Shown here piece by piece: positions 1-7,144 of a stretch of DNA of 7,208 nt. A program made the translations under genes and the position numbers. Each line of letters begins with the position of its first letter. The stretch's first letter is position 1. The DNA is from Firmicutes bacterium UBA4874 (lineage in GTDB: Bacteria; Bacillota; Clostridia; Caldicoprobacterales; DTU083): positions 43,787-50,994 of the forward strand of contig DHDO01000090.1 in the NCBI GenBank assembly GCA_002399435.1. Reading direction: 5' to 3'. The notes beneath the pieces were generated by a model, which was not told the DNA's origin, did no database searches, and was given only the letters and a program-made list of their open reading frames with translations.

Positions 1-380
1 CCAGGGCGGTGGAACTTCTTCACAAGGTGGGACTGTCGGATAAAATAGATGCCTACCCCAACCAGCTTTCCGGAGGACAAAAGCAGCGGGTTGCCATTGC
101 AAGGGCGCTGGCCATGGATCCTGAGCTCATGCTTTTTGATGAGCCGACTTCTGCCCTGGATCCGGAGATGGTGGGCGAGGTGCTGGCCGTGATGAAACAG
201 CTGGTACTGGAAGGAATGACCATGGTGGTGGTAACCCATGAAATGGCCTTTGCCCGGGAAATGGGAGATCGGATTCTGTTTATGGATGGAGGAATTATTG
301 CAGAAGAAAATACCCCCGATGTCCTTTTCAATCATCCTGTATGTGAACGCACCAGATCTTTTCTGAGCAAGGTGCTGTAG
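1..380 (+). CDS. Amino-acid ABC transporter ATP-binding protein, 3' part only
   Basis: This is the C-terminal half of an ABC ATPase of the polar amino acid (GlnQ/HisP-like) import family, which powers uptake from the cytoplasmic face of the membrane. The frame is open from base 3 to the TAG at 378-380, giving about 126 residues, so the Walker A motif lies outside the window. Visible in order are the signature LSGGQKQR (bases 66-89), the Walker B strand LMLFDEP (126-146), the D-loop SALD, and the switch histidine in THEM (His codon 237-239). The GTG at 9-11 is an internal valine, not a start, because homology continues upstream of it. The family assignment rests on the [25 protein letters not shown] and VVVTHEM spellings typical of amino-acid importers. 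The substrate cannot be told from an ATPase alone. Permease and binding-protein genes are presumably upstream. The next gene starts 21 bases downstream on the same strand. Confidence 0.93.
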   Translation, partial: RAVELLHKVGLSDKIDAYPNQLSGGQKQRVAIARALAMDPELMLFDEPTSALDPEMVGEVLAVMKQLVLEGMTMVVVTHEMAFAREMGDRILFMDGGIIAEENTPDVLFNHPVCERTRSFLSKVL

Positions 381-393
381 GAGTGCTGTAGGA
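372..393 (+). repeat. Perfect 11-bp tandem duplication spanning a stop codon and the next RBS
   Basis: GTGCTGTAGGA occurs twice head to tail at 372-382 and 383-393. The first copy contains the TAG stop of the ABC ATPase gene. The second copy supplies the AGGA of the AGGAGG ribosome binding site for the gene at 402. This looks like a slippage duplication, and it may set the spacing between the two cistrons. Confidence 0.9.
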
Positions 394-401
394 GGCGCAT
401 T

Positions 402-989
402 ATGAAAGCAGCTCGAATTGTTTATACCGGGATTGGAATTCTGATCTTTTTGCCATGGTTATCCTATCTTCTGAAAAGCTTTTTCCGTATAGGAAAAAGC
501 AGGAAAAGGCCGGCGGTCTGCCGCATTCTGTCCACTGTGGTCATAACGGTACTGCTTTTTGGGGCAGTATATGGCCATTATCGTTTTACTGTCGGATATC
601 AGGCTCCCCTGGTGGCGGAACAGGCAGGTCAGCTGTGGAACCGTTGCCTGAAAGGGGATTTGGATCTCTATGCCTATCCAAAAAAAATGAGGAAGGAAGG
701 CCTGGGCACTTCCAGCTTGAAGGTCCTGTCCGAAGACGACCTGAAGTCCGCGTACTTTCCGGGAAAGCATTGTGATCTCTCCCTCAGTGAAAAGACGTTT
801 CCCACGGAGGATGGGGGGCTGTTTGTATATCTGATGCATACGGACGGCTCAAAAACCCTGTATACCCGCATGAAGCTGAAGAAATCCGGTTATCGGTGGC
901 AAGTGACAGAACAGAAGGTTCTGTTACAGAAGGAATTTGATCCGTTGAATGAAAAGACAAAGATAAGATTCTATGCCGTGTCTTCGTGA
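402..989 (+). CDS. Hypothetical membrane-anchored protein with two predicted transmembrane helices
   Basis: I do not recognise this 195-residue protein. Two hydrophobic segments are visible near the N-terminus, at about residues 6-28 and 42-60. They are separated by a very basic loop (RIGKSRKRP, residues 29-37), so by the positive-inside rule that loop should be cytoplasmic and the remaining ~135 residues outside the membrane. The outer part is polar and ends with alternating, strand-like sequence (LYTRMKLKKSGYRWQV, about 153-168), which could be a small beta-rich domain. It has cysteines at 40, 82 and 124 but no lipobox. The ATG start is well supported by AGGAGG at 391-396 region with a short spacer. 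It lies 21 bases after the ABC ATPase gene with no terminator between, so it is probably co-transcribed. A role accessory to the transporter is possible but not shown. It is convergent with the Spo0E-like gene. Confidence 0.8.
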   Translation: MKAARIVYTGIGILIFLPWLSYLLKSFFRIGKSRKRPAVCRILSTVVITVLLFGAVYGHYRFTVGYQAPLVAEQAGQLWNRCLKGDLDLYAYPKKMRKEGLGTSSLKVLSEDDLKSAYFPGKHCDLSLSEKTFPTEDGGLFVYLMHTDGSKTLYTRMKLKKSGYRWQVTEQKVLLQKEFDPLNEKTKIRFYAVSS

Positions 990-991
990 TG

Positions 992-1016
992 AAAAACGCA
1001 GTGCCGGACAGGCGTT
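992..1016 (-). terminator. Candidate weak intrinsic terminator of the Spo0E-like gene
   Basis: Read on the minus strand, AACGC (1016-1012) pairs with GCGTT (999-995) across a 12-base loop and runs into a stretch of five T (996-992). The stem is only five pairs and begins inside the TAA stop, so this is a weak candidate. It sits in the 25-base gap between two convergent genes. On the plus strand it lacks a T-tract, so I see no clear terminator for the gene at 402-989. Confidence 0.35.
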
Positions 1017-1188
1017 ATGGCTCGGTTCCCTTCCCGGAGAGATCGATGTAGGCAGAAATGAGATCATCCAGCTCGTTGCTCAGTCTGAGGATTTCGTTGG
1101 AACTCAGGTCTTCCTTATTGAGTAAAATCAGCTGATTCAGCTCCTGTTGTTTTTGCTGGATCCGGATTTCCAATTCCTTCAATTCCAA
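1015..1188 (-). CDS. Spo0E-like sporulation regulatory protein (aspartyl-phosphate phosphatase)
   Basis: This small protein of 57 residues matches the Spo0E family, which in Bacillus removes phosphate from the aspartate of phosphorylated Spo0A and so restrains entry into sporulation. The key sign is SNELDDLI at residues 37-44, fitting the family signature S-x-x-L-D-x-L-I in the second helix. The first half (residues about 2-22) is a charged amphipathic helix ending in QELNQLI, as expected for the two-helix hairpin fold. I chose the TTG at 1188-1186 as start because an almost ideal ribosome binding site, AAAGGAGG (1203-1196), lies seven bases upstream. The frame is open to an ATG at 1308, but that would translate through the ribosome binding site and add 40 residues without family resemblance. 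An ATG at 1221 has no good site either. Which response regulator it acts on is inferred from the family only. It is monocistronic, divergent from hpf. Confidence 0.85.
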   Translation of the reverse strand: MELKELEIRIQQKQQELNQLILLNKEDLSSNEILRLSNELDDLISAYIDLSGKGTEP

Positions 1189-1195
1189 TTGATCT

Positions 1196-1203
1196 CCTCC
1201 TTT
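1196..1203 (-). promoter_or_regulatory. Strong ribosome binding site that fixes the TTG start of the Spo0E-like gene
   Basis: On the minus strand AAAGGAGG is followed by AGATCAA and then TTG. The stretch AAAGGAGGAGATC differs at one base from the full complement of the usual 16S rRNA 3' end. This decides the start in favour of the short 57-residue product. Confidence 0.85.
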
Positions 1204-1218
1204 CTGCCTATAGTTTGA

Positions 1219-1232
1219 CATATTTTCATATG
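1219..1232. repeat. Short palindromic stem-loop upstream of the Spo0E-like gene
   Basis: CATAT and ATATG flank a four-base loop (TTTC on plus, GAAA on minus). It is AT-rich and perfect over five pairs and lies about 15 bases before the ribosome binding site of the minus-strand gene. It could be an operator half-site pair or a leader hairpin, or chance. I could not place a convincing sigma-A promoter for this gene. Confidence 0.3.
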
Positions 1233-1327
1233 GATGTGTCGTTTTCCGCAAAACTAGTGAGAACTTGACAAAAGAACAGCAAAACCGACAGGATAAGTCA
1301 TTCCGCAATGATATACACCATAGAATT

Positions 1328-1356
1328 GTTTGGGAATCTTCAAACGGGGTAAAAAT
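1328..1356 (+). promoter_or_regulatory. Possible alternative-sigma promoter upstream of hpf
   Basis: GTTTGG (1328-1333) is followed after 13 bases by GGGTAA (1347-1352), close to the sigma-B pattern GTTTAA-N12-15-GGGTAT. The same bases also fit the -10 part of a sigma-F type element (GGTAAAAAT, 1348-1356) with a poor -35. I found no good sigma-A promoter before hpf: TACAAT at 1426-1431 is only 13 bases from TTGACG (1407-1412) and too near the start codon. Stress or stationary-phase control of hpf is known in B. subtilis (yvyD), which makes this reading reasonable but unproven. An inverted repeat, GTTTG/CAAAC (1328-1332, 1341-1345), lies inside it. Confidence 0.4.
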
Positions 1357-1381
1357 AAAATAACGGAAGAATGCCGGCTTC

Positions 1382-1402
1382 CTCCTGTGAAACAGGAATT
1401 TT
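1382..1402 (+). other. Small hairpin with T-rich tail in the hpf leader
   Basis: TCCTG (1382-1388 region) pairs with CAGGA around a TGAAA loop and is followed by ATTTTT before position 1404. The stem is only five pairs, so it is too weak for a confident terminator. It lies between the candidate promoter and the hpf ribosome binding site and could act as a leader element. Confidence 0.3.
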
Positions 1403-1452
1403 TCCGTTGACGGCGAATAGATACCTACAATGGATGAAAGGAGCTGACCACC

Positions 1453-1995
1453 ATGAAGATCATTATAAGTGGGAAAAATCTTGAGATCACGGACGCACTA
1501 AGGAATCAGATTAACAAAAAGGTCAGGAAACTGGAGCGCTATTTTGAGCCGGAAACGGAAGTGCAGGTCACTTTGTCGGTTGAAAAAAGCCGGCATATTG
1601 TGGAAGTTACCATTCCGCACAAGGGGATGCTGTTCCGTGCAGAGGAATCCACTGATGATATGTACGCATCCATCGATAAGGTTCTGGACAAACTGGAACA
1701 TCAGATTCACCGTTACCGGACGAAGTTGGAGCGGAGCTTCCGCAAGGGGGCTTTCAGGGACGAAAAGCCGCTGTTCAGTGATGAGCCCCTGTTTGAAGAC
1801 GGTGCCAGGGAGCTCAAGGTTGTCCGCACCAAGCGTTTTGCCGTCAAGCCCATGACGGTGGAGGAAGCCCTCATGCAGATGGACTTGCTGGGCCACAGCT
1901 TTTTTGTGTTTACCAATGCGGAGAGCGGGGAAACCAATGTGGTGTACAGAAGGCGGGATGGAAGATACGGACTGATTGAGCCGGAATATGATTGA
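1453..1995 (+). CDS. hpf: Ribosome hibernation promoting factor, long form (HPF/RaiA family)
   Basis: The 180-residue product belongs to the long HPF family, cytoplasmic proteins that bind idle 70S ribosomes and join them as inactive 100S dimers. Residues 1 to about 98 form the S30AE (RaiA/YfiA) domain, beginning MKIIISGKNLEIT with basic helix KKVRKLERYF (22-31), which blocks the mRNA and tRNA channel of the 30S subunit. A charged linker (about 99-121) leads to the C-terminal dimerisation domain (about 122-178), recognised from VRTKRFAVKPMTVEEA, MDLLGHSFFVF and VVYRRRDGRYGLIEP. The length matches the long form found in Bacillota, unlike the short HPF of enterobacteria. The ATG is preceded by GAAAGGAG (1436-1443) at nine bases. 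It lies just upstream of secA, as in B. subtilis, though secA has its own promoter here. I see no clear intrinsic terminator between them. Confidence 0.97.
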   Translation: MKIIISGKNLEITDALRNQINKKVRKLERYFEPETEVQVTLSVEKSRHIVEVTIPHKGMLFRAEESTDDMYASIDKVLDKLEHQIHRYRTKLERSFRKGAFRDEKPLFSDEPLFEDGARELKVVRTKRFAVKPMTVEEALMQMDLLGHSFFVFTNAESGETNVVYRRRDGRYGLIEPEYD

Positions 1996-2051
1996 TTCAG
2001 GGATTTCTTTGCCTCTTTGCTTTCAGGATTTTCGAACTTTTTTGCGAATCC

Positions 2052-2080
2052 TTGTATCCTTTCCGTTTCCATGTTAAAAT
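2052..2080 (+). promoter_or_regulatory. Sigma-A type promoter of secA
   Basis: TTGTAT (2052-2057) and TAAAAT (2075-2080) are separated by 17 bases, and a TG sits one base before the -10 (2072-2073), giving an extended -10. Transcription would start near 2087, about 28 bases before the secA start codon. It could also serve prfB, since no strong promoter is seen between secA and prfB. Confidence 0.72.
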
Positions 2081-2115
2081 AAAAGAATGAGAGCGGAAGC
2101 AGAGGTGGAGAAATA

Positions 2116-4806
2116 GTGGCGAATCTGTTCAAAAAGCTGTTGACAAACAGCAATGACCGTGAAATAAAGCGGTTGATGAAGACCGTTGATAAAATAGAAT
2201 CTCTTGAGCCTTCCATGAAGGCGCTGAGCGATCAGCAGCTGAAGGGCAAGACAATGGAGTTCAAAAACCGATATGGCGCCGGGGAGTCCCTGGACGACCT
2301 GCTTCCCGAGGCTTATGCCGTGGTAAGGGAGGCTGCGGTCCGGGTCATCAGCCAGCGCCATTTCAATGTGCAGATGATCGGCGGGATCGTTCTGCATCAG
2401 GGGCGCATCGCGGAGATGAAGACCGGGGAAGGGAAGACCCTGGCGTCGACCCTGCCTGCTTACCTGAACGCCCTGACCGGCAAAGGGGTTCATATTGTTA
2501 CGGTCAACGATTATCTGGCGCGCAGGGACAGTGAATGGATGGGCAAGATCCATCGGTTCCTCGGCCTTTCCGTAGGGCTGATTGTACACGATATGGAGCC
2601 GGCGGAGCGGCGGCTGAGCTATGGCGCAGACATTACCTATGGTACCAACAATGAGTTCGGATTTGATTATCTGAGAGACAATATGGTCATTTACAAGGAG
2701 GATATGGTTCAGAGGGAACTGAACTTCGCCATTGTGGACGAAGTGGATTCCATCCTGATTGATGAAGCACGTACTCCGTTAATCATCTCCGGGGCCGGCG
2801 ACAAATCCACGGATATGTATTTCCGCGTGGACCGCTTTGTTGTACGCCTGAAACCGGATCAGGACTATGAAAAGGATGAAAAGGACAATACCGTCAATCT
2901 GACCGATGAAGGCCTGAAAAAGGCGGAGCAGTATTTTTCTTTGGAGAACCTGGCGGATCCGGAGAATATCGAATTGTCCCACCATATCAATCAGGCGCTG
3001 CGGGCCCATGCCCTGATGAAGCGGGACCGGGACTACGTGGTGAAAGACGACCAGATCATCATAGTGGATGAATTTACCGGCCGTCTTATGATGGGCAGGC
3101 GATACAGTGACGGCCTGCATCAGGCCATTGAGGCAAAGGAAAACGTAAGGGTGCAGCGGGAAAGCAAAACACTCGCCACCATTACGTTTCAGAATTATTT
3201 CCGGATGTACCACAAATTATCCGGTATGACCGGTACGGCAAAGACCGAAGAGAATGAATTTGAATCCATTTATGGACTGGATGTTGTCGTCATTCCTACC
3301 AACAAGCCCATGATCCGTGAGGATTTAAACGATGTGGTATATCTTACGGAAAAAGGGAAGTTCAATGCAGTGGTGGAGGAGATTGCCCGGCGGCATGCCA
3401 CCGGGCAACCTCTGCTGGTGGGGACCATTTCCATTGAGACCTCCGAAATGCTGAGCGATATGCTGAAACGCCGGGGGATTCCCCATCAGGTATTGAATGC
3501 GAAGTTCCATGAAAAGGAAGCCGAGATCATTGCCCAGGCCGGAAAGTATAATGCCGTTACCATCGCCACCAATATGGCAGGACGCGGCACCGATATTATT
3601 TTGGGTGGGAACCCTGAGCTGCTGGCCAGGAGGGAAATGAGGCAGCAGGGCTATTCCGATGAAACGCTCAACGAAGTGACCGGTTTCAATGAGACAGCCG
3701 ATGAAGAGCTGTTGGAGGCGCGAAAGCAATACGCCCGCCTCCATCAGAAATACGACGCACAGGCGAGGCAGGAATGGGAACAGGTCGTAAAGCTGGGCGG
3801 TCTGCACATTATCGGTACGGAGCGGCATGAAAGCCGGCGCATTGACAACCAGCTCCGGGGCCGTTCCGGCCGTCAGGGAGATCCGGGATCCTCGCGGTTT
3901 TATATTTCCCTGGAAGATGATCTGATGCGGCTGTTTGGATCGGATCGGATCAAAGGGATTGTTTCTTCCCTGGGAATGGAGGAGGATCAGCCCATCGAGC
4001 ACAAGCTCCTTTCCGGACAGATCGAGCAGGCGCAGAAGCGGGTGGAAGGCAATAACTTTGATATCCGCAGAAATGTACTCCAGTATGACGATGTCATGAA
4101 CACACAGCGTGAGATTATTTATAAACAGCGGCGCAGCGTGCTGGAGGGGGAGAATCTGCGGGACAGCATTATGGATATGGTATCGACCCTGATTGATTCC
4201 GCTGTCGATACCTATGCCGGGGATGCGAGCCATCCGGAGGATTGGAACTGGAAGGGCCTCCTGACCTATCTTGGAAAGATCTGCATTCCGCCGGGCACCT
4301 TTAGCACGGACGACGAACGGATCTATGATCTGACCCGGCCGACTGCGAAGGAAGAGCTGATGAAAATCGCAGAAAAGGTCTACCGCAGCCAGGAAGAAAT
4401 CAACGGAAACGAGCGGATGCGGGAAGTGGAACGGGTGATTACCTTAAGGGTGGTGGATCAGAAGTGGATGGACCACATTGATGCCATGGACCAGCTGCGG
4501 CAGGGGATCGGGCTGCGGGCATACGGACAGCGGGATCCTGTGCAGGAGTATAAATTAGAGGGCTATGAGATGTTTGAGGAAATGATCAGGAACATCCAGG
4601 AAGAAGTCGTGACCCTTTTGTTTCATGTCCGGGTGCAAAGCAATGTTCCAAAACGGGAAAAGGTAGCCGAGCCCATTTCCGCCACTCATGGGGAGAACAG
4701 GCCAAAAAAGCCGGCAGTCAACCGGAACAGAAAGATCGGGCGCAATGATCCCTGTCCCTGTGGAAGCGGGAAGAAATATAAGAATTGCTGCGGTGCCAAT
4801 CTGTAG
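2116..4806 (+). CDS. secA: Preprotein translocase ATPase SecA
   Basis: SecA is the motor that pushes unfolded preproteins through the SecYEG channel, cycling between cytosol and membrane. The 896-residue protein is full length and intact. Visible are Walker A MKTGEGKT (101-108), the Walker B region [19 protein letters not shown] (205-223), the preprotein-binding region from about 227 to 370, and the second nucleotide-binding fold with [16 protein letters not shown] (483-498) and the arginine-finger stretch [12 protein letters not shown] (579-590). The scaffold and wing region follows, with [10 protein letters not shown] (657-666). A C-terminal zinc tail has Cys880, Cys882, Cys891 and Cys892 (pattern C-x-C-x8-C-C), the SecB/ribosome-binding type of tail. 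The segment from about 500 to 560 is a helical, charged insertion within the second fold. The GTG start is supported by GAGGTG (2102-2107), complementary to the 3' part of the anti-SD, eight bases upstream. prfB follows after 75 bases, as is usual in Bacillota. Confidence 0.99.
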   Translation: MANLFKKLLTNSNDREIKRLMKTVDKIESLEPSMKALSDQQLKGKTMEFKNRYGAGESLDDLLPEAYAVVREAAVRVISQRHFNVQMIGGIVLHQGRIAEMKTGEGKTLASTLPAYLNALTGKGVHIVTVNDYLARRDSEWMGKIHRFLGLSVGLIVHDMEPAERRLSYGADITYGTNNEFGFDYLRDNMVIYKEDMVQRELNFAIVDEVDSILIDEARTPLIISGAGDKSTDMYFRVDRFVVRLKPDQDYEKDEKDNTVNLTDEGLKKAEQYFSLENLADPENIELSHHINQALRAHALMKRDRDYVVKDDQIIIVDEFTGRLMMGRRYSDGLHQAIEAKENVRVQRESKTLATITFQNYFRMYHKLSGMTGTAKTEENEFESIYGLDVVVIPTNKPMIREDLNDVVYLTEKGKFNAVVEEIARRHATGQPLLVGTISIETSEMLSDMLKRRGIPHQVLNAKFHEKEAEIIAQAGKYNAVTIATNMAGRGTDIILGGNPELLARREMRQQGYSDETLNEVTGFNETADEELLEARKQYARLHQKYDAQARQEWEQVVKLGGLHIIGTERHESRRIDNQLRGRSGRQGDPGSSRFYISLEDDLMRLFGSDRIKGIVSSLGMEEDQPIEHKLLSGQIEQAQKRVEGNNFDIRRNVLQYDDVMNTQREIIYKQRRSVLEGENLRDSIMDMVSTLIDSAVDTYAGDASHPEDWNWKGLLTYLGKICIPPGTFSTDDERIYDLTRPTAKEELMKIAEKVYRSQEEINGNERMREVERVITLRVVDQKWMDHIDAMDQLRQGIGLRAYGQRDPVQEYKLEGYEMFEEMIRNIQEEVVTLLFHVRVQSNVPKREKVAEPISATHGENRPKKPAVNRNRKIGRNDPCPCGSGKKYKNCCGANL

Positions 4807-4833
4807 CAAGCAAGGATTGTGTTTTAAGGATTG

Positions 4834-4853
4834 GCCGGATTGGGAAATCCGGC
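4834..4853. repeat. Perfect 8-bp stem-loop between secA and prfB
   Basis: GCCGGATT (4834-4841) pairs fully with AATCCGGC (4846-4853) around GGGA, a GNRA-type tetraloop. No T-tract follows on either strand, so it is not a standard terminator. It ends about 15 bases before the prfB ribosome binding site. It may be an mRNA processing or stability element in a secA-prfB transcript. Confidence 0.6.
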
Positions 4854-4881
4854 GTATGAAAATTGGGAAAGGTGTGAAGAT

Positions 4882-5983
4882 ATGATAGAGCTGGAGGAAG
4901 CAAAGCAAAAGCTGCAGTCCGTCCGGAAGACTCTTTTAAAGGTAGGTGATTCACTTTGACATCCCTGGATGTCAGCAGAGAATAGAGGAATTGGAAGAAC
5001 AGATGAACGTTCCGGATTTCTGGAATGATCTGGAACGCTCGCAGAAGGTAAATCAGGAAACCAAGTCCCTGAAAAGGAAACTGGAATCCTATAACCGGAC
5101 CAAAAGCAGGCTGGAGGACACGGAAGTCCTGATTGACCTGGGCCAGGAGATGGAGGACTCTTCTGTTGTGGAGGAAGTACAAGGCAATGTGGAGCAATTG
5201 GAGAGGGACGTGGAAAAGATGCGTCTAAACGCCCTGCTCAAAGGGCCCTATGATGCCAACAATGCCATTGTATCCCTCCATGCCGGTGCCGGCGGAACGG
5301 AAGCCATGGACTGGACATCCATGCTTCTCCGGATGTACACCCGATGGTGCGAGAGCAAAGAATATGAGGTCAAAACCCTGGATTTTCTGCCCGGGGAGGA
5401 AGCAGGTGTCAAAAGTGCGACCCTTCACGTGATCGGAGAAAATGCCTATGGCTATCTGAAAGCGGAAAAAGGGGTCCATCGGCTGGTCCGGATCTCTCCC
5501 TTTGATTCCTCCGGCCGGCGCCACACCTCCTTTGCGTCGGTGGATGTTATGCCGGAGCTGGAGGATGACAATACGATCGAGATCCGACCGGAGGATCTGA
5601 GGGTGGATACCTACCGTTCCAGCGGCGCTGGCGGGCAGCACGTCAACAAGACCTCCTCCGCCATCCGGATTACCCATTTGTCTACCGGTATTGTGGTAAC
5701 CTGCCAGAACGAGCGATCCCAGATTCAGAACAGGGAAACCGCCATGAAAATGCTGCGGGGCAAATTGCTGGCACTGAAGGAGCAGGAAAACCGGGAGAAA
5801 AAGGATGAAATAGAAGGGGAACTGAAGAAAATCGAGTGGGGAAGCCAGATCCGTTCCTATGTCTTTCATCCTTACAATATGGTCAAGGATCATCGGACGG
5901 ATGTGGAAACCGGGAATATCCAGGCAGTGATGGACGGGGATCTGGACATGTTCATCAACGCTTATCTGCAGAGGTCGCAATAA
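4882..5983 (+). CDS. prfB: Peptide chain release factor 2, expressed by +1 programmed frameshift
   Basis: RF2 recognises UGA and UAA stop codons on the ribosome and releases the finished protein. The gene is in two frames: ATG 4882 reads 25 codons (MIELEEAKQKLQ...GDSL) to an in-frame TGA at 4957-4959. After skipping T4957, frame +1 continues from GAC 4958 (DIPGCQQRIEEL) to the TAA at 5981-5983. The joined product is 366 residues, like the E. coli protein, where the stop is also codon 26. Joined numbering puts the anticodon-like SPF at 205-207 and the catalytic GGQ at 250-252, identical to E. coli. Residue 246 is serine. An N-terminal coiled-coil domain precedes HAGAGGTEA. The start has AAAGGTG (4868-4874) seven bases upstream. 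An unshifted start at the ATG 4946 would lack a proper N-terminus. When RF2 is scarce, the TGA is read slowly and shifting rises, giving autoregulation. Confidence 0.97.
4938..4960 (+). promoter_or_regulatory. prfB programmed +1 frameshift signal
   Basis: The slippery heptamer CTTTGAC is present: CTT (4954-4956), TGA (4957-4959), C4960. Upstream, AAAGG (4938-4942), an extra T, and AGGTGAT (4944-4950) form an internal anti-SD match, AAAGGTAGGTGAT, one inserted base away from AAAGGAGGTGAT. Aligned on the 16S rRNA, the match is about four bases farther from CTT than in the well-studied AGGGGGTATCTTTGA of E. coli. Confidence 0.9.
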
Positions 5984-6008
5984 AATGCAGATAGAATGTT
6001 ATTTTTTT
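5957..6008 (+). terminator. Candidate terminator hairpin overlapping the prfB stop codon
   Basis: TATCTGCA (5963-5970) pairs perfectly with TGCAGATA (5986-5993) around a 15-base loop that contains the prfB TAA. A three-pair outer stem AAC/GTT (5957-5959, 5998-6000) would bring the hairpin directly against ATTTTTTT (6001-6008). The large loop and internal bulge make it imperfect. Its position, before the gap promoter, suits termination of the secA-prfB transcript. Confidence 0.45.
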
Positions 6009-6029
6009 CACAGTTTTGCCTGGACAGAC

Positions 6030-7108
<1,079 letters not shown>

Positions 7109-7118
7109 GTTCACCAAT

Positions 7119-7144
7119 GGCCGGAAGGAAACTTCCGGCCTTTT
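7119..7144 (+). terminator. Intrinsic terminator of gap
   Basis: GGCCGGAAG (7119-7127) pairs perfectly with CTTCCGGCC (7132-7140) around a GAAA tetraloop, followed at once by TTTT (7141-7144). It starts ten bases after the gap stop codon. Nothing further can be supported in the 64 bases from 7145 to the window end. Confidence 0.93.

Noticed and set aside
1230..1295. Possible Spo0A boxes (TGTCG at about 1236-1240 on plus; TGTCGG on minus near 1290)
   Set aside because: Both lack the AA that completes TGTCGAA, so they are no better than chance.
1265..1297. TTGACA (1265-1270) with GATAAG (1292-1297) as a plus-strand promoter for hpf
   Set aside because: The spacing is 21 bases and the -10 is poor.
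1189..1308. N-terminal extension of the Spo0E-like protein to the ATG at 1308
   Set aside because: It would place the near-perfect ribosome binding site inside the coding region and adds sequence without helix pattern or family match.
2020..2060. Hairpin GGATT/AATCC after hpf as a terminator
   Set aside because: The stem is interrupted, the T-run is in the loop, and no T-tract follows.
3325..4233. Open frame of 302 codons on the minus strand inside secA
   Set aside because: It is a shadow of the SecA coding frame, with no recognisable domain and no supported start.
4957..4959. In-frame TGA read as a nonsense mutation or selenocysteine codon
   Set aside because: The CTT TGA C context at codon 26 of prfB is the classical +1 frameshift site, so the gene is not a pseudogene.
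5225..5980. Open frame of 251 codons on the minus strand inside prfB
   Set aside because: It lies opposite a conserved RF2 gene and shows no protein family features.
4946..5983. prfB as an unshifted gene starting at the ATG 4946
   Set aside because: The ATG falls inside the frameshift signal. The 25-codon leader frame has its own ribosome binding site, and the joined product matches RF2 length and motif numbering.
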